Assembly (NCBI GenBank): GCA_023429565.1
Contig: JAEZDJ010000044.1
Span: 1 to 64,000, forward strand
Reading direction: 5' to 3'
Length of the DNA stretch: 64,000 bases
From: Actinomycetes bacterium
GTDB lineage: Bacteria; Actinomycetota; Coriobacteriia; Coriobacteriales; Eggerthellaceae
The notes beneath the pieces were generated by a model. That model searched no databases, had not been told where the DNA came from, and saw nothing but the letters and a program-made list of their open reading frames with translations. This document shows positions 52,331 through 59,547 of this stretch, piece by piece (position 1 is the first letter of the stretch; every line of letters starts with the position of its first letter). The position numbers and the translations under genes were made by a program.

Positions 52331-53917
52331 ATGAATGAACAAAGCGCATCGTTGTCTCGTAGGAGTTTTCTTGGGTTCGCTGCAGTTGGAGCAGCGGCTG
52401 CGGGCATGACTTTGCAGGGATGCAGCCCTGCAAAGTCATCAACGGAGACAGCGCAAGAAACGGGCTTGCCTAGCGTCCCAAGCAACGTCACCGAAACCAT
52501 CGACGCTGATGTCGTGGTAATAGGGATGGGCATGTCTGGGCTTGCTGCAGTCGTGCAAGCCGCGCTCAACGGTGACAAGGTTGTTGGCGTGGAAGCGACA
52601 TCCGTTACCGGTGGCAACGGCATTGGCGTTGAGGGTATCTTTGCCGTTGGCACTGACATGCAAAAAGCAGCTGGCATCGAAGTGACTCCCGTAGAGATAA
52701 TTCGAAGTGAGTTAAGTTCTTCCCAGATGCTGTCTGACGGCACGCTTTGGAAAAACTTGATCAGTGCATCTGCGGGCAATGTCTCTTGGCTTATGGAGCA
52801 AGGAGTTGAGTTCTCCGGCACGGTGGACGACTATTTGGGATCCGGCATTGTGTCTTGCTTTCATTGGTTCAAGGGAAATGTTGCGAGTACGGGGTATATT
52901 CCGCAAATGACTGCTCGAGCACAGCAATTGGGCGTCGATATGCGAATGAGCACGCGCGCTCATAGTCTGATTGTGGAACAGGGGAGAATCGCCGGAGTAT
53001 ATGTGCAAGACGAAAGCGACAACGATATTCAGATCAATGCCAAAGCGGTTATCCTGGCTACTGGCGGCTATGCCCAAAACCAGCAATATATGGAAGAACG
53101 GGGTTGGAATTGGGACAATATTGTTTACGGAGGCACGCCTAATCACAATGGCGAAGGCCTGAAGATGGCTTTTGAGGCAGGAGCTCGCAGCTTTATCCGA
53201 AATTCCACGTTCAACTGTACAAACATTTGTGGAACAGGTAGCACTTTTGCGTGGAAAGCAGACAATTTCACTAGTTTGTTCTGTGGGGCAGGAATGTTTG
53301 GAATGGGCGGAAATCAGCTTTGGGTCAATCAGGATGCCGAACGATTTGTCCCAGAAAACTTCGCTGCTACAAATTTCGAGATGCAAAGCGTGCCAGCCAT
53401 GACGCAGCGAGCCATGTACAGCGTGTTTGACCGCGCTATCCTGGAGTCTACTTTGGCGGCGGCTTCCGACACTGAGACGTTATCGAAAATCGACGCAGCA
53501 AATGAGGCTGATTTGGCTGTTGCCGACACTCTGGCTGATGCTGCAGAGAAAATCGGTCTCAATGCCGATGTCTTGGCGCAATCGGTAAAACGGTACAACG
53601 ATCTCTGCGCTGGAGGCCGCGACGAAGATTTTGGCAAACCTGCTAACCTGATGACTCCCATCGAAAAAGGTCCCTTCTACATTGCAAAGCTCAACCAGTA
53701 CTTTCTTATGTCGGTCGGTGGCATAGAATGCACTCTCAACGCTCAAGCCGTTGATGCAACAAAGAATCCTATCGAAGGCCTCTATGCCGTGGGTACCGAT
53801 GGCTGCATGCTCTACCGCAACATCTATACCATCGATGTAGGGGGAACGTGCAATGCAAACAACGTGAACTCTGGTCGCACTGCTGCAAACCATGCGCACG
53901 CGGCGATCGCTGGCTAG
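52331..53917 (+). CDS. Tat-exported lipoprotein flavin reductase, third copy
   Basis: A 528-residue FAD enzyme. The signal is SRRSFLGF with a hydrophobic core and LQGC lipobox (residues about 9-33). FAD motif VVVIGMGMSGLAAVVQAALN is near 60, and LYAVGTDGCMLYRNIYTIDV near 490. GGGGAATC precedes the ATG at 52331; the open frame extends far upstream but without a start of this quality. The divergent LuxR-type membrane regulator is its likely controller. No cytochrome or quinol oxidase partner is encoded nearby, so electrons must come from a shared periplasmic or membrane donor. Confidence 0.88.
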   Translation: MNEQSASLSRRSFLGFAAVGAAAAGMTLQGCSPAKSSTETAQETGLPSVPSNVTETIDADVVVIGMGMSGLAAVVQAALNGDKVVGVEATSVTGGNGIGVEGIFAVGTDMQKAAGIEVTPVEIIRSELSSSQMLSDGTLWKNLISASAGNVSWLMEQGVEFSGTVDDYLGSGIVSCFHWFKGNVASTGYIPQMTARAQQLGVDMRMSTRAHSLIVEQGRIAGVYVQDESDNDIQINAKAVILATGGYAQNQQYMEERGWNWDNIVYGGTPNHNGEGLKMAFEAGARSFIRNSTFNCTNICGTGSTFAWKADNFTSLFCGAGMFGMGGNQLWVNQDAERFVPENFAATNFEMQSVPAMTQRAMYSVFDRAILESTLAAASDTETLSKIDAANEADLAVADTLADAAEKIGLNADVLAQSVKRYNDLCAGGRDEDFGKPANLMTPIEKGPFYIAKLNQYFLMSVGGIECTLNAQAVDATKNPIEGLYAVGTDGCMLYRNIYTIDVGGTCNANNVNSGRTAANHAHAAIAG

Positions 53918-53955
53918 CTTCTCAGGTTGACGGTGTTCTTCTTCATGTGATCTGA

Positions 53956-53987
53956 AAGGCAGGTGGAGAGGTGACTCTGCCTGCCTT
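53956..53987 (+). terminator. Probable terminator after the third flavin reductase
   Basis: AAGGCAGG (53956-53963) and CCTGCCTT (53980-53987) with a 16-base loop, 39 bases past the stop. The following TTCTGCTCC is only weakly T-rich. Confidence 0.45.
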
Positions 53988-54042
53988 CTGCTCCGGGGAA
54001 ACAAAGCTGGGAGGTTCGCCTGCCATGGTCTATCATGGCTTT

Positions 54043-54450
54043 ATGACAACCGAAGCCATCAGACATTCCATGCAGGGCAACAAGAGCAAGGACACGAAAC
54101 CTGAGCTCCAGGTCCGTGCCATGCTGCGCAAGATGGGGTACCCCGGCTATCGCCTCCAGTGGAAGAAGGCGTCCGGTCGTCCGGACATTGCTTATCCTGG
54201 TCGGCGCATCGCGATCTTCATTAATGGCTGTTTTTGGCATCGACACGATGGTTGCAAGTACGCCTCCACTCCTGGCAGCAACACCGACTACTGGGAGGCG
54301 AAGTTCGCGCGCAACGTCGAGCGTGACATGCGCACGAAGGAAACGCTCGAGGCCGAGGGCTGGACCGTGGTCGTCATCTGGGAATGCGAGCTCAAAAAGG
54401 ACAAAGTCGAACAGACCGAGCGCTATCTGTATTCGGTGTTGAGCATCTGA
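54043..54450 (+). CDS. vsr: Very short patch repair endonuclease (Vsr)
   Basis: A 135-residue Vsr, which nicks 5' to T in T:G mismatches produced by deamination of 5-methylcytosine. The core RPDIAYPGRRIAIFINGCFW then HRHDGC, and NTDYWEAKFARNVERDMR, hold the catalytic Asp and zinc-site residues. The ATG at 54043 is preferred over 54025 because the homologous stump at 47505 has a stop codon upstream of the equivalent position; however GGGAGG suits 54025 better. The nearest cytosine methylase is 15 kb away (37556-38647). The gene lies at the right edge of the block bracketed by vsr sequence. Confidence 0.92.
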   Translation: MTTEAIRHSMQGNKSKDTKPELQVRAMLRKMGYPGYRLQWKKASGRPDIAYPGRRIAIFINGCFWHRHDGCKYASTPGSNTDYWEAKFARNVERDMRTKETLEAEGWTVVVIWECELKKDKVEQTERYLYSVLSI

Positions 54451-54481
54451 CGTGTGGAACGCCAACGTATTTCGGCAATTA

Positions 54482-54539
54482 CCTGAATCGCTCAGGAACA
54501 ACAACGGGCATCCCTTGGAATGCCCATTGTTGATTCAGG
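54482..54539 (+). terminator. Extended hairpin after vsr
   Basis: Outer arms CCTGAATC / GATTCAGG and inner arms CAACAACGGGCAT / ATGCCCATTGTTG (one mismatch). It begins 32 bases after vsr. Confidence 0.5.
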
Positions 54540-54702
54540 AGACTTGCGTCCCTGCAGCTTCTGTCTGACGGTTGGCTAAGGTTCTTTGAGGGTGGGCAAG
54601 CCGCTCGCCAACTTGCTCGAAAACGCACACTTAAAGCGCTCGACTATGTTCTCGTGATCTATTGTTAACTGTGTTGACTGCTTCTCGAGTTCCGCGATCG
54701 CT

Positions 54703-54730
54703 CTATCGCTATCGCTATCGCTATCGCTAT
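54703..54730. repeat. CTATCG tandem repeat
   Basis: Four full copies of CTATCG and a partial fifth, 27 bases before parS. A 65-codon minus-strand frame (54576-54773) translates it as Ser-Asp repeats, but its start is the parS site itself and I do not accept it as a gene. Confidence 0.9.
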
Positions 54731-54756
54731 TGCGATCGTGATTTATAGCGAACGAA

Positions 54757-54772
54757 TGTTTCACGTGAAACA
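54757..54772. other. parS: parS centromere site
   Basis: TGTTTCACGTGAAACA is a perfect 16-bp palindrome identical to the consensus bound by chromosomal ParB proteins. Such sites cluster near the replication origin and nucleate ParB spreading. It lies in a 547-base gene-free interval (54451-54997). Confidence 0.9.
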
Positions 54773-54997
54773 TCGGATCGATGAGCGTTGGGCATAGTTA
54801 GGACGATGCTGATTCGGCGTATACCAAATGGAGATGGCGGGTCGCGGAAGTTGGTGGACTTCGAGAAGTTTCCGTTGGGAGCTTTCGAAAAGTTTGGCAT
54901 ATGCCGGAATCAAACAAGGACGATAATCATAGAATAGACCCGACCGTACATGCGCGCTGCCGCGCGCAAGCGCACTCTCAGGATCAATCGGGAGATG

Positions 54998-56317
54998 ATG
55001 GGCATGGTGGAAGGCGAGGATGACAGAGCTGCTGAGCCCTTTGAGCTCATGCAGTACTTTTACCGCAGGTCGCATGATCCGCTTATCAGGTGCAGGATAG
55101 ACTTATCGGCGCATATCGATGTCTCCCTTCTCAAGCGGGCACTGGAGGTGTCGGCAACTGCCGCTCCGCTTGTCTTTTGCATCTTCGACGAAGATCGCGG
55201 TGTGTGGGTCAAGCAAGAGTGCGATGCCGACGACGTCGTCAGCCTTGTAAATGCCAACCTCACAAACGAACACCTCACAAGTGGGGACCACGTAAGTGAG
55301 GGCGATTCTCCTTCCCCCGATTCGGTGTTGCTGCAATCCTTCGATCAGCATGCCGGTCCCCGCCTGCGGGTCAACGTGATGCGGGGAGGGAGGAAGGACA
55401 CCCTCTGCATAATCGTCGACCACATGATCTGCGACGGGGCGGGCTTCAGGGACTATCTGTATCTGCTTGCTGAGATCTATTCCGCAATGGAGAGCGGTTC
55501 CGATGGACGGAGCGTGGTGGATGGCTATCCATCTCGTCGAGACTTCGCTCAGGTGAGCGACAATATCGGGCTCATGCGAAAGCTGGGCATTGTGCTCGCG
55601 GGAGCTGGCGCACCTTCCGAAAATCCTGCGATGCGGTTGCCCCTGCGAAGCGACGCCAAAGACGCGCGGCTGGCTCGCGTGGTGATAAAACCGGCCGATT
55701 TCACCCGCATTCGCACCTATGCGAAATTTCACAAGGTAACCGTGAACGACCTGCTCCTCGCGGCGTATGCACGTACCTTGCGCGACAGGACTGGATGTTG
55801 CGACATTGTCTTGCCTTGTCCAGTCGATCTGCGCAGGTATGGCAAAGCCGGTCAGCGGTTTGGCTTCTGCAACCTCACGTCGAATTACTTTTGCCATCTT
55901 GAAATGCGAAGGGACGAGTCTTTCGATGAGACCTTGGTCGCCGTTGCTGCCCAAATGAAGGCACAGAAGGAGAGCGATGCTTGCCTGAAGGGCCCTTTGC
56001 TGCTGCATGCGCTCGCACGAGTCGTTTCGCGTCGTAGGTTGGAAGACGCGTTCTTCAAGGCGGTGGGCGTGCCCACGGTCTCATTCACCAACGTGGGCAT
56101 CATAGACGAGAATCGTCTTGTCTTCGGCACCATAAGACCTGAGAGCGCCTTCTTTGCCACCGCGCTGAAGCGGCCCCCGTCGTTTCAGCTCAGCGTCTCC
56201 ACGTTCCGGGATGCCTGCACCATGACAAGCAGCCTGTATGCCAATGAGGACGATTTCAAATGTGTCGAATCCCTTTTGGAAGAGGTCAAAGGCGAACTCG
56301 TTGCTGCATGCAAATAG
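54998..56317 (+). CDS. Condensation/CAT-fold acyltransferase-like protein
   Basis: A 439-residue protein of the chloramphenicol-acetyltransferase/condensation-domain fold. The catalytic motif is VDHMICDGAGFRDYL (HxxxDG, near residue 148). A DLRRYGKAGQRFGFCNLTSN segment near 290 matches the second conserved block (D-x-R), and TVSFTNVGII the third. Such enzymes join acyl groups to alcohols, amines or sugars; the partners cannot be read here. Start could be 54998 or 55004, after GGGAG. It is not linked to a synthetase or carrier protein, so a secondary-metabolite role is not indicated. Confidence 0.75.
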   Translation: MGMVEGEDDRAAEPFELMQYFYRRSHDPLIRCRIDLSAHIDVSLLKRALEVSATAAPLVFCIFDEDRGVWVKQECDADDVVSLVNANLTNEHLTSGDHVSEGDSPSPDSVLLQSFDQHAGPRLRVNVMRGGRKDTLCIIVDHMICDGAGFRDYLYLLAEIYSAMESGSDGRSVVDGYPSRRDFAQVSDNIGLMRKLGIVLAGAGAPSENPAMRLPLRSDAKDARLARVVIKPADFTRIRTYAKFHKVTVNDLLLAAYARTLRDRTGCCDIVLPCPVDLRRYGKAGQRFGFCNLTSNYFCHLEMRRDESFDETLVAVAAQMKAQKESDACLKGPLLLHALARVVSRRRLEDAFFKAVGVPTVSFTNVGIIDENRLVFGTIRPESAFFATALKRPPSFQLSVSTFRDACTMTSSLYANEDDFKCVESLLEEVKGELVAACK

Positions 56318-56619
56318 ATTTTGCAGTCGCAGAAGGCTGCCTTCGGTTGAACAAGCCTGTGATGTCGTTTCTTTATTGGAGGGAGCTTTCTGCATTCTGA
56401 GACGATGAGGTGCTGGAAAGCTCCCAATTGCGAAGAAGTTGCTGGCTACTTTAAAAGAGTCGATATCTTGTTGTGAGAGACGTTCCCGACGACAGGAAAA
56501 TGCAATACCGAACGTTTGCATGACTTCACATTACCACGGAGAGAACCATAAAAACAGACTGGTATTCGCATGCGCGAGGGCGTATATAACCTCTGTCAGA
56601 TGCGAAAAGGGAGGCTGTT
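56318..56619. other. Intergenic region with a 10-bp hairpin
   Basis: 302 bases, no gene seen. GGGAGCTTTC (56381-56390) and its complement (56416-56425) form a hairpin that may terminate the acyltransferase-like gene. GGGAGG at 56608-56613 serves the next gene. Confidence 0.5.
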
Positions 56620-57192
56620 TTGGCGAATCAGGGTAGTGATATGGCGCGTGTGTTGACGGAGGGTTTGGGCGTTGTCCGTATCCAGAAAACGCTTGAGGAA
56701 TGCAACGAACGTCTCACGCCGCAAGGCCTTCGCCTTGAGAGGGAAGACATCCTCGACTTGCAGGCAGCGCGCACGAAGGCGTTGGGTGATGCGGGGTTGA
56801 TCGAAGTGGGTGGCGGCATCATGCCGGATTTGGCCGCTTCATTCGCAAGCAGCCCCTTCCTGCATCAAGACGGTCTTGTCCAGACGTTGGCCTCGCTGCA
56901 GGAGGCGTTCTACGAGATGCGCCGGCAGGTTGGTCCTGAATGCTCTGACGACGATCTTCTTGATGCGATGCGTTTGGCATTCGACGGAGAGGCGAGGGGC
57001 AGCGTCGAACTGCTTTCCGCCATGAGCGCGCAGGACTTGCTTGATGCAGCAGATCGGGACGGAGACGAATTCGAGCGGGCCGAGGTGCCCGATTCGCCGC
57101 TGCCTCAGCCGTGGAGCGAGGATAGGTGGGTCGACTCCTTCGAGGCCGATGGCTGGGATGGCGAGAAATGGGCGGCCGATCATGACCGATAG
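56620..57192 (+). CDS. DUF6323-like protein
   Basis: A 190-residue soluble protein resembling DUF6323 (IQKTLEECNERLTPQGLRLE, GLIEVGGGIMPDLAASFASS, PFLHQDGLVQTLASLQEAFY, MRLAFDGEARGSVELL). Function unknown. The start is TTG at 56620, five bases after GGGAGG; ATG 56641 is the alternative. It overlaps the DUF6179-like gene by 11 bases, the usual partner order, so the two probably act together. Confidence 0.7.
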   Translation: MANQGSDMARVLTEGLGVVRIQKTLEECNERLTPQGLRLEREDILDLQAARTKALGDAGLIEVGGGIMPDLAASFASSPFLHQDGLVQTLASLQEAFYEMRRQVGPECSDDDLLDAMRLAFDGEARGSVELLSAMSAQDLLDAADRDGDEFERAEVPDSPLPQPWSEDRWVDSFEADGWDGEKWAADHDR

Positions 57193-58099
57193 CATGCAAG
57201 AGTCCGGGAAGCCCACCGGAGAACACGCCCTTCCCCTTGCGGAAGACGTCAATTTCCAGCTGAGCTTCTACCAGCTGTTCGAAGAATCGGTGCGCCGTTA
57301 CACCGGCGGGGGCAGCCGCAGCGTTCCCGAGTCGGTTGCGGCGCGAATGATGGAGTCTCTGCTGTTCGCTGTAAACGGCGGCGAAGGAGAAGGCGCCTTG
57401 ACGACGGGCGACGGCTTGCCCGGTGATGCCTTGCAGCGCCAGTTCGATCGGCGGTGCGACGAATTGAATGCCTGCGCCCGTGGGTGCGAGCCTCTCTGGG
57501 GGCAGATTTGCGTCGCCATGCCCCAGCTGGACAATGTCGCTCTGCGGGATACGCTTGCCAGTATCGAGGGGTTTTGGGATTGCTATGATCCTCGGCTGTT
57601 CGCTCAGAAGACCGCCTGCGACATCGACTATCCGCTCGCGCTGCCCGTCGACGAAAGCCTGCTGGGGCCGGTGTATGTCGAAGAATACCTTCGTCGCCTG
57701 CTGGTGGAGGCCCGATTCCTCGCGCGATTTGAGAATACAGATTGCGCGAAGGTGCTGGAAGCGAGTTGTCCCGATTGGCGCGGCCTTCTGGTCAACCTCT
57801 ATGAGTCGGTGGCGGCGCGCGCCTTAGGGTGCATCATGGTGGGCCGGGGTCCAAGTTCGCTCCACCTCGCGTCCAACGATGGTGCACTTTTGTCTGAACG
57901 CTGGGCAACGATGAAATCCGTCGAAGTTGAAAAGACCTTGGATGCGTCGGCTCGCGAACTTGCTGGACAGCTCAGCCTCGATGAGTTTGAGCGCCGGTAT
58001 GCAATCGCCTATGCGAGGACCCTGGTGCCCCGCCTTGTTGCGGGCGGGGCACCAGGCGTGTTTACTCTGCCTTGCGCACGGGAATCTGGACCTCGGTGA
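57182..58099 (+). CDS. DUF6179-like protein, short form
   Basis: A 305-residue protein with the DUF6179-like features SFYQLFEESVRRYTGGGSRS, SVAARMMESLLFAVNG and DIDYPLALPVDESLLGPVYV then EEYLRRLLVEARFLARF. Function unknown; it is consistently paired with DUF6323. The start at 57182 overlaps the previous stop and an alternative lies at 57194. Its 3' end overlaps the convergent MerR gene by 38 bases. Confidence 0.65.
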   Translation: MTDSMQESGKPTGEHALPLAEDVNFQLSFYQLFEESVRRYTGGGSRSVPESVAARMMESLLFAVNGGEGEGALTTGDGLPGDALQRQFDRRCDELNACARGCEPLWGQICVAMPQLDNVALRDTLASIEGFWDCYDPRLFAQKTACDIDYPLALPVDESLLGPVYVEEYLRRLLVEARFLARFENTDCAKVLEASCPDWRGLLVNLYESVAARALGCIMVGRGPSSLHLASNDGALLSERWATMKSVEVEKTLDASARELAGQLSLDEFERRYAIAYARTLVPRLVAGGAPGVFTLPCARESGPR

Positions 58100-58874
58100 G
58101 CCAGTCGGCGATGTCGTCCTTGTTCCAGATGCCGTCGATGTAGCTGCAGCGCGGGTCGTCGGCCATCTCGTAGGAGTTGCGCTCTATCCACTCCAGGGCG
58201 AAGGCGAACGCCTGGGCCATGTCCTCGTAGGACCCCTTGTGCATGACCGACACCACGTCAAGGGCGGGCATTTCATGGAAGCGTATCCCATCGAAATCAG
58301 GCTTCATCTCGGTCACCGCCTCGCCGAATTCGATGCGGTTGTCGGTTTCTTTCCACTCGCGGTCTCGATTGATGACGAAGCAGTACTCAGGCGTGGCGCA
58401 CTTCAGGTCGGGGTAGCGGTCTTTCAACTTCTTGCCTAAAGCGGGAATCTCGCTGAAATAGGCATCGAAATTGGGCATCGTCATCTCCGTGGAGTAAACG
58501 ATGCACGGGGGGATGTGCTTGATGGTTGCGGAATACGACATGGCTTGGTCCTCCTGTTTTCCCTGTAGGATGAATTCGATTCGGGAAAGCTGGTCGCGCG
58601 TGTCGTTGAGTTCGTCCTGCAGCTCGGCCGCTCGTCGCTGCAGTATCGCGGTCGCCTGTTCCCCGGAAATGACCCGGCGAACCTCGTCGACGGTCAGCCC
58701 GGCCTGACGCAGTGACTGGATGCGATGCAGCTGCGCCAATTGCGTGCCGGTGTACAGGCGATAGCCGGTGAACTCGTCCACCGCTTCTGGCTTCAGCAAG
58801 CCGACTTCATCGTAGTAGCGAAGCGTCTTCACGGTGGTCATGCCCATTTTCGAGAACTCTCCGATGCGAAACAT
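58062..58874 (-). CDS. MerR-family regulator with GyrI-like effector domain
   Basis: A 270-residue regulator. The N-terminal MerR winged helix is FRIGEFSKMGMTTVKTLRYY DEVGLLKP, followed by a dimerisation coiled coil (ILQRRAAELQDELNDTRDQL) and a C-terminal GyrI/AraC-effector domain (about 115-268, VSVMHKGSYEDMAQAFAFAL). This layout, as in BltR/BmrR-like proteins, senses small organic molecules. GGAGGGAGGG precedes the ATG. It is divergent from the ferredoxin/molybdoenzyme operon, which it might control. Confidence 0.9.
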   Translation of the reverse strand: MFRIGEFSKMGMTTVKTLRYYDEVGLLKPEAVDEFTGYRLYTGTQLAQLHRIQSLRQAGLTVDEVRRVISGEQATAILQRRAAELQDELNDTRDQLSRIEFILQGKQEDQAMSYSATIKHIPPCIVYSTEMTMPNFDAYFSEIPALGKKLKDRYPDLKCATPEYCFVINRDREWKETDNRIEFGEAVTEMKPDFDGIRFHEMPALDVVSVMHKGSYEDMAQAFAFALEWIERNSYEMADDPRCSYIDGIWNKDDIADWLTEVQIPVRKAE

Positions 58875-59195
58875 GTGCCCTCCCTCCTCTCGGTTACGAA
58901 CCCATCCTGCGCCCTCCTGCAAGGGGAGAGTCAACAGGGAAATGTGGAATGTTGGCATTGTAGCAGGCGCAGATGGAGACGATGAATACGCAAACTGAGG
59001 CTGAAGGCGCCTTCTCATACCCTCTCATAGTCCCTGTTCAAGGACAATGCCGCCCCTCCTCGTTATTGATTGTCCTGATGCCAGAGTATATGAAACGATT
59101 CTCACCCCGTGCGTTCTTGAATCTCATACCGATGTCCGATGGCCTTGCGGCATGTCGGCGACTAACGTTTTCTTCGCGAGAGGGAGGAGGCGGTC
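58875..59195. promoter_or_regulatory. Divergent region merR-like / molybdoenzyme operon
   Basis: 321 bases without a gene. AGGACAAT (59041-59048) and ATTGTCCT (59069-59076) form an inverted repeat with a 20-base spacer, possibly an operator or leader hairpin. Confidence 0.45.
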
Positions 59196-59426
59196 ATCGC
59201 CTGGAAGTACAACATACGGTCAGAAAAATGCCGCGTCTGCGGCGCCTGCGTGCGGGTATGCCCGAGTGATGCCATCGTCATGATCGACCGAGACATCCCC
59301 GAAAGGGAGCTCCATCCGAGCTTTCTCCGCACGCACGAAATCGATCAGCATCGCTGCACCCGCTGCGGTGCCTGCATTGATGCGTGCAAGCTCCGTGTCA
59401 TTCAAAGGAAATTCTCGCTGCGCTGA
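59196..59426 (+). CDS. Two-cluster ferredoxin with non-standard start codon
   Basis: A 76-residue ferredoxin with two cysteine sets: CRVCGACVRVCPSDAI (near 12-27) and CTRCGACIDACKLRVI (near 54-69). The frame runs open from an upstream TAA at 59163 with no ATG, GTG or TTG before the first cluster; GGGAGGAGG is placed exactly five bases before ATC at 59196, so translation probably begins at ATC, or the assembly has an error here. The second set lacks the usual final Pro. It lies 121 bases upstream of the molybdoenzyme and may supply its electrons or serve in its assembly. Confidence 0.75.
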   Translation: MAWKYNIRSEKCRVCGACVRVCPSDAIVMIDRDIPERELHPSFLRTHEIDQHRCTRCGACIDACKLRVIQRKFSLR

Positions 59427-59547
59427 TTGCCTGCAACCCCTGAGGCTGGTTGTCTCACGCGGACGCCCAGTCGCCTGTGCCAGTTCCCGGACGAGGGGGC
59501 AATCCGCAGCTTGAAGAGACGAGTGAGAACAAGAGAAAGGGGGACGA

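Noticed and set aside
54576..54773. 65-codon minus-strand frame beginning MFHVKH
   Set aside because: The start residues are the translation of the parS palindrome and the middle is the CTATCG repeat; no ribosome site or family.
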